A DNA stretch of 27,329 nucleotides from a virus, in IMG/VR virus record IMGVR_UViG_3300028743_000025, positions 1 through 27,329 of that record; one strand, written 5' to 3'. Below are positions 1 through 8,181 of the stretch, piece by piece (the first letter of the stretch is position 1; every line of letters begins with the position of its first letter). A program made the translations under genes and the position numbers. The notes beneath the pieces are model-generated. The model had not been told where the DNA came from. It was given only the letters and a program-made list of their open reading frames with translations, and ran no database searches.

Positions 1-391
1 TCCCACTCAAAATAGTGAATGCCGATGAATCAGGTATAGAATTAGAGCTATTTGAAACCACCACTTTCCCGTACTGCGTAGATACTACAACAGAAAATGA
101 GTATTGTCTATTGGTAAGTGATGTGCTCATATTGGATATTCCGGTTACTCCTTCAACACCTAGAATTCTTTCCTGTAATATTCGGTCTACCGCAGTTTTT
201 TGCCCCCCAGCTTGCCCCAAAATAGATTGGAACATCGGGGTCCCATCGTTTGTATTTTCCCACCATTCTCCCTTAAAAAAAAGAAGAGTGGTTTTAAGCG
301 CCTGTGCTACCGATTGGGCTTTGGTCAGAAAGACCTTTTGACCAGTTCCAAACACATAATCACCATTTGAATCTAAACCACGATATCTCAT
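1..391 (-). CDS. Baseplate wedge-like protein (partial, C-terminus outside window)
   Basis: The frame is open for 130 codons from an ATG at 391 to the window edge. The ATG overlaps the stop codon of the upstream spike gene (ATGA). The N-terminus reads MRYRGLDSNGDYVFGTGQ, followed by FLTKAQSVAQALKT and a GEWWENTNDGTPMFQ segment. This pattern is typical of a small baseplate protein encoded next to the spike in myophages and generally grouped with the gp25/W or gp46-like wedge proteins; I assign the role from that resemblance and from gene order. It would join the baseplate hub to the tail periphery. The sequence ends at the window edge, so its true length is unknown. Coding is well supported; the exact family is less sure. 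Confidence 0.72.
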   Translation of the reverse strand, partial: MRYRGLDSNGDYVFGTGQKVFLTKAQSVAQALKTTLLFFKGEWWENTNDGTPMFQSILGQAGGQKTAVDRILQERILGVEGVTGISNMSTSLTNRQYSFSVVVSTQYGKVVVSNSSNSIPDSSAFTILSG

Positions 392-1038
392 GTCTCTGGC
401 ACTCCTGTTATTATGGTCGCAGAGCCGCCCTGCACACCCACAACAGAATGTTGGTGGGTAGTATGGTCAATACCGTTCTTGTCTATTATAGCCGATTCAA
501 AAGTAGCATTGTTTAAAAAAGTGCATGGCCCTTTGATATTGACTTGTCCGGATTCGGTTACTTCAAAATAAGCTGAATCGTCATCTTTACCTATTCGGGC
601 CGCATTGCTGGGATACGTTCCAGGCGCATTTGGTTTTGACCAAGGCCCAAATATAGCAAATCCATCGGATAGATCGTGGCGGCGCAAATCTTCTGTTTTA
701 TTCTGTACGCCTCCTGATTGCCACCACCAGTCGATCCCCATATCAGCAAATATAACAAGACATTCATCGCCTTTTTTTATAGGCATTGTTGCCTTGAACC
801 CTCCCGATCTTTGCTGGATCACCGGAACATCTACTAACATGGGATATGACACATCATCAATAGTCATATCATTTTGAAGTATTTTTTCTTTAATGGCAAT
901 AAGCACTGTTACAGTATTTTTGCCGTCAAAACTTTGCACAATTCCGGGCTTGGCAAAGTGCATCTCAGCCGCCTGGTTATCAAGTAGCCGCCGCCATGTT
1001 TCTGTTTCAATGCTTAATCTTTCAGGTATAGTTATCAT
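388..1038 (-). CDS. Baseplate central spike, Gp138-like
   Basis: This 216-aa protein resembles the phi92 Gp138 family of membrane-puncturing spikes. An N-terminal OB-fold-like part (residues about 25-135) contains the segments VTVLIAIKE, YPMLVDVPVIQQ and KKGDECLVIFAD, followed by the WWWQSGG segment that is common in this family. A beta-rich C-terminus follows. The tail carries H192, H195 and H197 in HTTHQHS; an HxH motif at the tip of such spikes binds iron in P2 gpV and phi92 Gp138, so the same is likely here. The protein would sit as a trimer under the hub and pierce the outer membrane, which points to a Gram-negative host. The gene lies one base from the hub gene and overlaps the next gene by 4 nt. 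Confidence 0.85.
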   Translation of the reverse strand: MITIPERLSIETETWRRLLDNQAAEMHFAKPGIVQSFDGKNTVTVLIAIKEKILQNDMTIDDVSYPMLVDVPVIQQRSGGFKATMPIKKGDECLVIFADMGIDWWWQSGGVQNKTEDLRRHDLSDGFAIFGPWSKPNAPGTYPSNAARIGKDDDSAYFEVTESGQVNIKGPCTFLNNATFESAIIDKNGIDHTTHQHSVVGVQGGSATIITGVPET

Positions 1039-1039
1039 A

Positions 1040-1966
1040 TTAATTTAGGTTTTGTGCCGCTGATTCATACATCGCTGCCAATTTACCCGTGGACGTGTTA
1101 AATCCTGTTATGTCAGTGTACCATTCATTACCTCGTGTATCCCCTATATGGTTAACTGCAGCTACGTAATATAATCCATCCTGGTCGAGTCTAGTTTGCA
1201 ATTGGCCTATAAGTATTTTTTCTTGACGGATAGAAGCCATGTCAAGCTTAACCTGCATAGCAGGAAATTGTACTGACACCGCAGGGTTCAGCAACGTCCG
1301 GAATTGAACTCCGTCTTGCGTCTGTTGGGGAGACCCTATTAATCCAGAGCTTGGGGATATTACAAGGGCTTCCCCTTGTGGAACATCCGTTAGTTTTGAC
1401 ATCATCAACTGCCGGTCCTGATAACTCCATTGTGCATTATTAGCTCTGGCGATCTGTCTGAAATGAGTTTTAGGCATCCCAAAGAAAACGCGCCCTCTTG
1501 GCATTTTTATTGAACTAATATCACTGGATATTTGCCCAGAACCAAAAGTGTTTCTTGCGTTTTCCATAATAGCCAAAAGATCAGTTCTTTGATCATGTGA
1601 CGCCTGGACAGTCATACCTATGAAGTTATTATTTAGTTGGGAATCACCATCAAAACAATGGAGAGTTAATTTATAATCTGTAACCTGTTCACGCTCCCAA
1701 AGAGGTTGAAAAACATCTCCATCAAATATTTTACCATACTGGCCGTTTTCATAACCGGCTTCAATTGTTACTCTCATGCCGTATTTTACTATATCCACCT
1801 CGGTTTGAGCCGATAAATTGTAAATTTCTATATCTCCGTAATTTATGGCTTGGTACCCTACCCTTTGGATGTTGAATTTTACTCTTAGATCAGAAACATC
1901 AAGAGCAACATCATTGCCATCTATTACTCTGACTCTATATTTTCTCAAAAAATAAGGGTTGCTCAT
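1040..1966 (-). CDS. Baseplate hub protein (gp27/gpD-like)
   Basis: From the ATG at 1966 this is 308 aa. That start overlaps the upstream stop as ATGA, so I prefer it over an in-frame ATG 15 nt upstream at 1981. The N-terminal half looks like a tail-hub beta-barrel: RVRVIDGNDVALDVSDLRVKF, then GDIEIYNLS, an aromatic-poor strand region, and FDGDVFQPLWERE, a pattern shared by hub proteins of the T4 gp27/P2 gpD class. The segment MPKTHFRQIARANNAQWSYQD near the middle is typical of the second hub domain. Its place between the plug-like protein and the spike is the expected hub position. It would form the ring on which the spike trimer is mounted. Confidence 0.75.
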   Translation of the reverse strand: MSNPYFLRKYRVRVIDGNDVALDVSDLRVKFNIQRVGYQAINYGDIEIYNLSAQTEVDIVKYGMRVTIEAGYENGQYGKIFDGDVFQPLWEREQVTDYKLTLHCFDGDSQLNNNFIGMTVQASHDQRTDLLAIMENARNTFGSGQISSDISSIKMPRGRVFFGMPKTHFRQIARANNAQWSYQDRQLMMSKLTDVPQGEALVISPSSGLIGSPQQTQDGVQFRTLLNPAVSVQFPAMQVKLDMASIRQEKILIGQLQTRLDQDGLYYVAAVNHIGDTRGNEWYTDITGFNTSTGKLAAMYESAAQNLN

Positions 1967-2301
1967 ATAGTGTCGCCCCAAATAAGCTGAAAATCAGTTC
2001 CCAAATTAGTGTCATCAGGATAATCCATATCAACATTGCCCGCATTGACAAGGGTTGCAGCCCCAAGTCCTAAATAAGCATATTGTCCCAATAAGTTCCC
2101 AGCAGGGTATTCCCCAGTGATAAGAGGAAGTGAATCTAAAAGCAATTCCTGCGTGCTAGGATCGGTAATTGATAAAACCCAATATCCAGCCATTTCATTG
2201 TATTTTAGACCTAATTGGACGTTTTTATTAGCTCCATCTATTGATAGAGTAGTATTTATAATCTGGTTTGGATCTGATGTTAGTGGGACAATTTGAGCCA
2301 T
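1963..2301 (-). CDS. Baseplate plug-like protein (DUF6983 type)
   Basis: This small protein (112 aa) starts at the ATG at 2301, overlapping the previous stop by one base (TAATG); a TTG 6 nt upstream is a weaker alternative. The sequence is beta-rich and begins AQIVPLTSDPNQ. It continues with LSIDGANKNVQLGLKYNEMAGYWVLSITDP and ends with a DFQLIWGD segment. Proteins with this plan lie between the Dit-like and hub genes in many myophages and are annotated as baseplate plug or DUF6983 family. I take the role from the pattern and the gene order. The gene is coupled to both neighbours, which fits joint production with the baseplate proteins. Confidence 0.65.
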   Translation of the reverse strand: MAQIVPLTSDPNQIINTTLSIDGANKNVQLGLKYNEMAGYWVLSITDPSTQELLLDSLPLITGEYPAGNLLGQYAYLGLGAATLVNAGNVDMDYPDDTNLGTDFQLIWGDTI

Positions 2302-2951
2302 TACCAAGTACCTGATGATCCATGCCCAGTTTTGCCAAATAGTGATTTTTCGGCTGTTCCTAAAACCGTACTGCTTGGTTCTGTGGGCTGAGCTGTAGTT
2401 TTAGATGATGTTTGTGACGCATTTGGCCTTGCAGAAACTAATGTAGTTGTCACTGTGGCCATTATTATTTCCCTAAAAGCTACTGTGCACCTCAATCCGT
2501 CTCTTGTCTTGTAATCATCAGGAGCATGGATACTTTCTACCAACATATTTGAGTATTTATTTAGTCTTGTTTGAATAGTGAGTAACGTCCTATCGTTCTG
2601 TAATCCCTTGAGTGTTTGGTAGGCCGATACTGATTTTGAGGTATTATCCCCAAACTGACTAGATACAAATCTATCCATAGCATCGGACATACCTATTTCA
2701 AGGGTTAAATGGTCTGGTAATTTAAAAGCATGGTCTACTATGCTTGACCCCGTCTGAACGGGATGTTCGGTCATTCGTAAAGTCGAAGTATGATCAGCCC
2801 TGATAATAGCATCGAAAAAATACCCCCCTACATCAGTTTTAGCATAGACTAATTCAGGTTTGTCCCATTCTGATGGACGGTATGCTGTGGATGATGTGGT
2901 GGCAAGTGTAGAACCGGCTTGAGCTGTTGTTATATAAGTGCTTGACGTCAT
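2301..2951 (-). CDS. Dit-like baseplate/distal tail protein
   Basis: The 216-aa product has a central segment, FFDAIIRADHTSTLRMTEHPVQTG followed by SIVDHAFKLPDHLTLEIGMSD (residues roughly 43-90), that is characteristic of the N-terminal domain of Dit-like phage tail proteins. After it comes a conserved helical and strand region ending in RCTVAFREIIMATV. The C-terminus (from about residue 170) is low-complexity and rich in Ser, Thr, Ala and Gln. The start codon overlaps the tape-measure stop as ATGA. The protein likely forms the ring between the tail tube end and the hub. The first 25 residues are also Ser/Thr rich, so the exact N-terminus of the folded part is uncertain. Confidence 0.72.
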   Translation of the reverse strand: MTSSTYITTAQAGSTLATTSSTAYRPSEWDKPELVYAKTDVGGYFFDAIIRADHTSTLRMTEHPVQTGSSIVDHAFKLPDHLTLEIGMSDAMDRFVSSQFGDNTSKSVSAYQTLKGLQNDRTLLTIQTRLNKYSNMLVESIHAPDDYKTRDGLRCTVAFREIIMATVTTTLVSARPNASQTSSKTTAQPTEPSSTVLGTAEKSLFGKTGHGSSGTW

Positions 2952-4714
2952 TGGAAAACGCTCCCAGCGTCACGCAATTGGCGCTTTGTTTTTGCTCCTG
3001 TGGCATCTTGGAGAGCTTGAAGCGTCGCTGTATATATTTGTTCCGGGGATGCATTGGGGTGCGTCACATGGACATTGACGTCTCCAAACTCAGTATGGAC
3101 ACTGTTGCCACCTTGTATCCCACCATATGCAGATTGGGGCACACCGCTGGTAATGTTATTGTAATTATCAAAACCGTTGTTAAAAGCTGATTTAAACCCG
3201 CTTCCCGTAGACCAATGTTTACCCGTTGTTTTATATATATATTCGTCTATGGACGGATAGGTACCCTGCTTTTTGAATATATCTACTTTCCCCCCGGATC
3301 GCAAAGCATCAGCAGTGCCCTCTCCGGCATACCATGCCGCTGCCACAAGCCGGTCATCTTTATATTTTTTACGGTACTGGTTATATTTGAAATGTGCAAC
3401 AGCTTCTTGGTTGGCAGGTGTCATGCTCGAACCAGCGGGCAAACCCGCCTCTCTAGACCAAGGCCCCCAATTTTTAGGCATAATCTGATATTTGCCGCTT
3501 GCGCCTGAATCCTTGTTGACAGCGTTATAATTTCCACCAGATTCGGCGTTTCCAATCCCCCAAAGGCCCTTTATACGCTCTATAGATTCACGACCAGCGT
3601 CTCCTATTTCTTCGGTACTTTTGCCTTGCAACATGAGCCCTAATTGGTCTACATGACCAGCGGTAAATTCTGCAGCGGTTGCCACGAGCTTAAAGACAGT
3701 TGCAATAATCTTGTGAGTCCCAAGCCACCCCTCTATTTTACCACCACCACCTAGAATAGTGTCTATAAGGTGAGCTATACCTTCAACAGCGTTGCCAGCT
3801 GCCTTTGCAATGTCCTGGAATACCCCTGCATAGGTTTTCCAAAATGGGGCCAGAATGTTAGAGGATTTACGCCCTTCCATCCAGCCCATATAATCATCGA
3901 TCAAAAGCACCAAAGCCGACAAGACAGCAAGGGCCATCCCAACAGGACCTGTCCCAAATACAGCGGCCACGATGGCCCCAAAAACAACTATACCGCGGCC
4001 ACCCGCCCCTAGTGCATTCCAAAACCTCTCCAAGAGGTGGATAAACCCCATGAAGAATTTACCGACATGGACACCCATATTAATAAATAAAGCTAGCCAA
4101 TGAGCAATAACTTCGCTCCATTTTGGCATGTTTTTTTGTACCCAGTCATTGAATCTTTTCAACCCCTCATGCATGGATTTTAAAGGCCCATCAAGGTATT
4201 TTACCAGATAGTAAGTGACCCACTGCATCCCATAGGTGGCTTCTACCCTCATTCGAGTGAATTCGAAGCGGATATCTCGAATAAATTTTAACTGTCCTTC
4301 GGCATCCTTCGGCGTTTCCATTTGACGCGACTGCGCCATAAGAGACTGCCACCGGCCCCTAAGTTCCGGCATCCATACGATATCGTCAAGAGATTCGCCT
4401 AGAGCATCCGTGGTGATTTTGAGTTGTTTTGCGACATTATTTGCCATGTACATATGCATGGCAAACTTTTGGTAAGTAAGGTCTGCTTGCGCGGTCTTAT
4501 CGACCATTGTGGCCGTGGCTGAGGTAATAGCCGTAAGAGTGGAAACGATAACCCCCCCTGCGGTTACATATGCTTTTGCAATACCTTCTGTATGCCCCTG
4601 GACAGTCTTTGTAAAACGGTCCAGGGACTGCATCGTCTTGCGGTATGAAGCATCGTCAAGAGAGAATCCAAGGCTTACGAGGTATGATTTTATAACATTC
4701 ATTCCGCTAGCCAT
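2948..4714 (-). CDS. Tape measure protein with C-terminal lytic transglycosylase domain
   Basis: The 588-aa protein sets tail length and travels through the tube at ejection. Residues 1-240 are mostly helical. A hydrophobic stretch at about 241-272 could cross a membrane. An SLT-type lytic transglycosylase domain lies at about 381-500: the motif NAESGGNYNAVN places the catalytic Glu at 391, GKYQIMP lies at 407-413 and AAAWYAGEG at 458-466. The enzyme would cut peptidoglycan ahead of the incoming DNA. The C-terminal tail after residue 540 is a short mixed domain. The ATG directly abuts the TAA of the frameshifted chaperone frame. At 588 aa it implies a fairly short tail, roughly 90 nm by the usual 1.5 angstrom per residue rule. 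Confidence 0.9.
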   Translation of the reverse strand: MASGMNVIKSYLVSLGFSLDDASYRKTMQSLDRFTKTVQGHTEGIAKAYVTAGGVIVSTLTAITSATATMVDKTAQADLTYQKFAMHMYMANNVAKQLKITTDALGESLDDIVWMPELRGRWQSLMAQSRQMETPKDAEGQLKFIRDIRFEFTRMRVEATYGMQWVTYYLVKYLDGPLKSMHEGLKRFNDWVQKNMPKWSEVIAHWLALFINMGVHVGKFFMGFIHLLERFWNALGAGGRGIVVFGAIVAAVFGTGPVGMALAVLSALVLLIDDYMGWMEGRKSSNILAPFWKTYAGVFQDIAKAAGNAVEGIAHLIDTILGGGGKIEGWLGTHKIIATVFKLVATAAEFTAGHVDQLGLMLQGKSTEEIGDAGRESIERIKGLWGIGNAESGGNYNAVNKDSGASGKYQIMPKNWGPWSREAGLPAGSSMTPANQEAVAHFKYNQYRKKYKDDRLVAAAWYAGEGTADALRSGGKVDIFKKQGTYPSIDEYIYKTTGKHWSTGSGFKSAFNNGFDNYNNITSGVPQSAYGGIQGGNSVHTEFGDVNVHVTHPNASPEQIYTATLQALQDATGAKTKRQLRDAGSVFQ

Positions 4715-5346
4715 TTACGCCTCCCGGTTCATCTCATCCCATTCATGTTGACGTCTGAGATTTTCCGATTTAACCACGGCCATTTCGTGCCAGTTCAGCA
4801 AGTCGTCGAGGTTATAACTTCCGTCCCAAATTTCATATTGTTTCCAATCCCCTGCTATGACTGGGGCGTAGGCGAAGTTGTCGAGGTTTGGGCATTGAAG
4901 GGGTTCATAGCCTGCATTTTCTCTGATAACCCCGTCAATACCCCCTCGTCGAAAAAACCAGAGACATTGAACACCAAAACATGGACTGTTAAGCCCATGG
5001 CAATCATTGGATTTTCTCCAATGTCATCAACGCCCCATGCACCACTCGCCATCATCACAGGTATAGGTGTGACCACATTGCCAGCATGCGCTAGTTCACT
5101 GCATACTTTAAGACAATCAACTTGCAAAGCGGTGAAGTCCTCCCGTGACATGGTGGGAAGCCCTTTGCTTAAAAAACCCGATATCCCTGATTCAGATCCA
5201 ATATCGCTTGGCATATTGCCAGCCAGAGGCAAAAGAAGGTTCATCAGTTTATAGGCAATATATGACCCAGTGAGAGCATCAAATTTTGCGACTCTCCATT
5301 TCCTCCCACATAATTCGACATCTTTGTAGGTTTCTCGCTTCGCCAT
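4715..5346 (-). CDS. Tail assembly chaperone, long -1 frameshift product
   Basis: Reading from 5346, a -1 slip at the heptamer T TTT TTC (plus-strand 4957 down to 4951, zero-frame codons GGT TTT TTC) joins the first 132 codons of the shorter frame to 78 codons that run without a stop to a TAA at 4715-4717, immediately before the tape-measure ATG. The downstream part contains LDNFAYAPVIAGDWKQYEIW and DLLNWHEMAVVKSENLRRQH, which look like real protein. A long and a short chaperone made by frameshift, placed just upstream of the tape measure, is the classic lambda G/GT or P2 E/E' arrangement. The long form, about 210 aa, would load tube subunits onto the tape measure. The slip was inferred by eye; its efficiency is unknown. 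Confidence 0.8.
4855..5346 (-). CDS. Tail assembly chaperone, short (zero-frame) product
   Basis: This 163-aa frame begins after an AAAGGG ribosome site and ends at a TAG. It begins MAKRETYKDVELCGRKWRVAKFD and has a helical middle (LMNLLLPLAG, DCLKVCSELA). In this position, after the tube gene and before the tape measure, such a protein acts as the short chaperone form and is not usually part of the virion. The last residues (NAQTSTTSPTPQS) are low-complexity, as expected for the part lying beyond the slippage site. No family name is certain from the sequence alone; the role comes from the operon position and from the overlapping open frame. Confidence 0.8.
   Translation of the reverse strand: MAKRETYKDVELCGRKWRVAKFDALTGSYIAYKLMNLLLPLAGNMPSDIGSESGISGFLSKGLPTMSREDFTALQVDCLKVCSELAHAGNVVTPIPVMMASGAWGVDDIGENPMIAMGLTVHVLVFNVSGFFDEGVLTGLSEKMQAMNPFNAQTSTTSPTPQS
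4951..4957 (-). promoter_or_regulatory. -1 ribosomal frameshift heptamer
   Basis: On the minus strand the heptamer is TTTTTTC in the phase T TTT TTC, so both the P-site and A-site tRNAs can re-pair after slipping back one base. The new frame stays open to the base before the tape-measure start. A downstream stimulatory structure was not worked out. Confidence 0.75.
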
Positions 5347-5373
5347 GATAACCCTTTCTTTATTTTGCTAATA

Positions 5374-5811
5374 TTAAGCGGTCTGGCTCTGAATGTCGGC
5401 AGCCATCAAAACCCATGTGACTTTCTGGCCCTGCGGCTGGTAGGCTTTATCCGGTATTTTTTGTGGAGAAATGCCGGTACACACATGGCTAGTGCCATCC
5501 GACACATTACGGAGAGTTGCCCCAGTCTGCGCCCATTCGGACGTGTCTGCGGACATAAGATCATTGTACCAGTCAAGCAACCACTTATGAAGCTCACTTG
5601 TTTGCTGAGCGTGTATCGTGATTGACCCGTTGTTACCTGCTATTTTCGAAACCATCACAGAGCCATCAGCGGCAACATCATGAGCCGTTTTTTCCGTAGC
5701 CATCGTGATGTTGACTTCACCAACACCTTCCCCGGCAAAAAGATATGTCCCGATAGTTGGATGTGCTATTGAACCGGACAAATCCAAAAAACTGTACGTA
5801 GTAGTTGACAT
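5374..5811 (-). CDS. Tail tube protein (DUF3277, KPP10 ORF10-like)
   Basis: The 145-aa product is beta-rich and matches the DUF3277 pattern: YSFLDLSGSIAHP near the N-terminus, then the GEGVGEVNITMATEKTAHDVAADGS segment, HAQQTSELHKWLLDWYN in the middle, and SDGTSHVCTGISPQKIPDKAY near the end. This family is the inner tube of KPP10-like myophages. It lies directly after the sheath gene and before the chaperones, as expected. It polymerises into the rigid tube that carries DNA and is pushed through the cell wall when the sheath contracts. AAGGAG lies a few bases before the start. Confidence 0.85.
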   Translation of the reverse strand: MSTTTYSFLDLSGSIAHPTIGTYLFAGEGVGEVNITMATEKTAHDVAADGSVMVSKIAGNNGSITIHAQQTSELHKWLLDWYNDLMSADTSEWAQTGATLRNVSDGTSHVCTGISPQKIPDKAYQPQGQKVTWVLMAADIQSQTA

Positions 5812-5822
5812 GCTTTAACTCC

Positions 5823-6959
5823 TTATTGGTTTACGTAAAGGGTGATAAGCACAAAATGGATTGCGCCAGCTTCTTTAATAGCAACATAGATGGGAGGTGT
5901 TTTTCTTGCCTGACGATCGGCTTCCGATTGGTTGGATATTGCCTCACATTGAGACAAGTACCCTTTGGGCAGAGTTCCGCCAGCCTTTAAGTTCAGAACA
6001 GTCGCACCATTCCATCGTCCAGGGGCGATAAAACCTGTAGTTACGGCTGTATCGCACTGTTTGTTAATTGCACCAAGAATGGTGGTAATTCCGCCATCCG
6101 TTTGGGGTATTTTTGCGTTCTGGTAGAGTAAGTCCATTACTGCAAGCTGCATTCTGCTTGTGAGGATATCGAGATTTACGACCTCATCCCAAAAACTTCC
6201 ATCGGCCATGACGCCTTGTTCATAAATATTATAATAATTGCCGTAATTGAGATAAAGATTCCCGTTGATCCCTTCAATAATACTGATTTGAGAAGAGGTC
6301 AAGGATTCGACCGTTACCCCTGTCATTTGCTTACATTTAAGGGTATAAGCGCTGTTCGCCACCCCACTCCCGATTTGGGCATTCTGACCCATTGAGTAAC
6401 CCATAAGGGACGATATAGCGTACAGCGTAGTGGTGGAATAAATCCCCATGGTCCGCTTGTATCCTGCTGTTTGGAGAGTTGCAAAAACGTTACCTGCTGT
6501 GTTTGTTGGGACATCAGCATCAGCTGTAGTAAACACGTACAGTGTCGCCGGAGATGTTGATTCTACCCATGCCGCTATCGCTTCGTGGTCGGCCTTTGCG
6601 GCGCCGCATACCATCCCGACATACCATTCACTACTTGCCGCCCGGCATGCCTCAATCGCTTGCAAAGCAGATTCCCCGCTGCCCTGCGTGCCGATCCAAA
6701 GTTGGAACGATGCCCCAGTCCCGAATTTGTTATAAAGCTCCCCAACAAAAAGAGTTGCGGCTTCGTATTCGGGGTCGGTGCTGATGAACCCGTCAGTGAG
6801 CATATCGGCAAGGGCCGTATATCTTTTCAGCCGGGTTGACGTACTAATGTGGGTTGATATTCCAATGATCAAAAACTCATTGAAATTACTTCGCGGGGCA
6901 GCGGTTGCTGAAACGATCACAGAAACGTTGACAATTGAATTGAGGTTCTGAGTTGCCAT
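5823..6959 (-). CDS. Contractile tail sheath protein (DUF3383)
   Basis: At 378 aa this belongs to the DUF3383 family, which supplies the contractile sheath in a group of myophages. Typical segments are the N-terminal NLNSIVNVSVIVSATAAP, then FLIIGISTHISTSTRLKRY and the repeated YTALADMLTDGF pattern. A middle domain holds TLYVFTTADADVP, and the C-terminus reads FVLITLYVNQ, which is usual for the domain that binds neighbouring subunits. A good AGGAG site precedes the ATG. The presence of a sheath is the main proof that this phage is contractile-tailed. The gene is 11 nt from the tube gene and 12 nt from the neck gene. Confidence 0.88.
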   Translation of the reverse strand: MATQNLNSIVNVSVIVSATAAPRSNFNEFLIIGISTHISTSTRLKRYTALADMLTDGFISTDPEYEAATLFVGELYNKFGTGASFQLWIGTQGSGESALQAIEACRAASSEWYVGMVCGAAKADHEAIAAWVESTSPATLYVFTTADADVPTNTAGNVFATLQTAGYKRTMGIYSTTTLYAISSLMGYSMGQNAQIGSGVANSAYTLKCKQMTGVTVESLTSSQISIIEGINGNLYLNYGNYYNIYEQGVMADGSFWDEVVNLDILTSRMQLAVMDLLYQNAKIPQTDGGITTILGAINKQCDTAVTTGFIAPGRWNGATVLNLKAGGTLPKGYLSQCEAISNQSEADRQARKTPPIYVAIKEAGAIHFVLITLYVNQ

Positions 6960-6971
6960 AGTTTTACTCCT

Positions 6972-7829
6972 TTATGTTGGGTTCACATCAATTATCCGTT
7001 GCTGTGTTGAACTTTTAACTATAATTTCTGCGCTGGTTATGGACTCAATTGTTGTATTAGAAACGATAAGCTCGTTAAATTTCATAATCATGTTTGTGCG
7101 TTCCCACCACTGACCCTCAAATAATTCAGGGGATCTTGTTGCCGCTGGGATGCTGGGTATTAAAAACAAATTGTTAGATGCAAGCGTGTCATGATTTGTT
7201 TGGTAAAAAATATTATCTTTTATGGTTTTTGCATTTTTAAAGCTATTTGGACCATAAAATATGTATGATACTTGCATCACCCTTGTGCAGCTTGTCGCTT
7301 GATTGCTATTGGCAAGATCAAATTTTCTTTCTCTTTGCCGGTTATATTCATCATCGAGTTCTATGCACTGCAAAAAACAAATATCTTCATTTATCTTCCA
7401 TGCGGGTGCGCCCTCTGTAGGCCATGCAAGCCTCACGTTGTAATAAGGGTTTGAAGGTGTGGCATCCGCCCATGGGTTAATTGCTGTGATATTAAGCTTT
7501 AACCCTGACCCATGGCCTAGTGTAGTAGACACGCCTGTTGCAAGAGCATACCCAGTTCCAATAGTGCTTATATGACCGGTGAGGGCTGACCCACTCCCAT
7601 CAACAGTGTCTATTGTGTACTTCCCACCTATACCACTAGTTACGTTGACAATATCTAGAACTTGGTATCCAGTCCCAGCATTTGATGGGGTGATGGCTAC
7701 AGTTTTCAACCCAGTCAAAGCCGCCTGGTATGCATTCCATATTGTTGGGTCAAGTCCCAAAATGGACATAACCAGAGATTGAAATAAAGTCCCAAACTCA
7801 TCTATGGTGAGGTCAATATCAGTCGCCAC
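6972..7829 (-). CDS. Neck/tail terminator protein (LIC_12616-like) with inserted Gly-rich domain
   Basis: The ends of this protein match phage neck terminators: near the start DEFGTLFQSLVMSILGLDPTIWNAY, and in the second half the segment RVMQVSYIFYGPNSFKNAKTI and the closing WWERTNMIMKFNELIVSN. Between them lie about 75 residues of a beta-rich module with two GTGY repeats (AGTGYQVLDIVNVTSG and IGTGYALATGVSTT), which are common in phage fibre and capsid decorations but unusual here. I prefer the GTG at 7829, with GGAG nine bases upstream and an 11-nt overlap with the previous gene; this gives 285 aa. An ATG at 7871 would give 299 aa but has no ribosome site. The protein would close the tail end at the neck. 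Confidence 0.72.
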   Translation of the reverse strand: MATDIDLTIDEFGTLFQSLVMSILGLDPTIWNAYQAALTGLKTVAITPSNAGTGYQVLDIVNVTSGIGGKYTIDTVDGSGSALTGHISTIGTGYALATGVSTTLGHGSGLKLNITAINPWADATPSNPYYNVRLAWPTEGAPAWKINEDICFLQCIELDDEYNRQRERKFDLANSNQATSCTRVMQVSYIFYGPNSFKNAKTIKDNIFYQTNHDTLASNNLFLIPSIPAATRSPELFEGQWWERTNMIMKFNELIVSNTTIESITSAEIIVKSSTQQRIIDVNPT

Positions 7830-8181
7830 GTTTACGTACTCCGTAGGCCTTCCAATACCCGTAGTCCACATACGGCCAGATGTAAGCTATCCGGTAATCA
7901 TCGCCATTCCATGTGATAACATCCGATGTGCCCTTACTGGCATCGTTGTGGGTAACGTAAATCTCTTGTGTGCTATAAAAGAGCATTGCACCTGTGACAC
8001 GGTCGGCTTCTGGAACTTGGTTTAAATCCTTAAATCTGGCAACCGTGATCACCCCATTCATGGGAATAGACACAGGTGTGTTTTCTTTCCATCCTCCGGC
8101 TCCAAAATCCCCTGATGATCGTGTCACGGTGTAGCCCTGTTCAAAATCAGGATCACCAATTAGCTCGGAAACGTCAATCAT
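7819..8181 (-). CDS. Putative head-tail connector/closure protein
   Basis: This 120-aa product has beta-rich segments (VTRSSGDFGAGGWKENTPVSIPMNGVI and the later NGDDYRIAYIWPYVDYGYW) and no membrane segment. I do not recognise a named family with confidence. Its place between a gp10-like protein and the neck terminator is where a head-closure or connector protein normally sits, and the GDDYRIAYIWPY stretch resembles such proteins. The start overlaps the previous stop by eight bases (ATGATTGA), a sign of coupled translation. The role is therefore an inference from order and fold pattern. Confidence 0.6.
   Translation of the reverse strand: MIDVSELIGDPDFEQGYTVTRSSGDFGAGGWKENTPVSIPMNGVITVARFKDLNQVPEADRVTGAMLFYSTQEIYVTHNDASKGTSDVITWNGDDYRIAYIWPYVDYGYWKAYGVRKRGD

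Noticed and set aside
4886-4892. Second slippery heptamer C CCA AAC near the end of the short chaperone frame
   Set aside because: It looks classic but is in the -1 frame and not the zero frame, so it cannot cause the needed slip.
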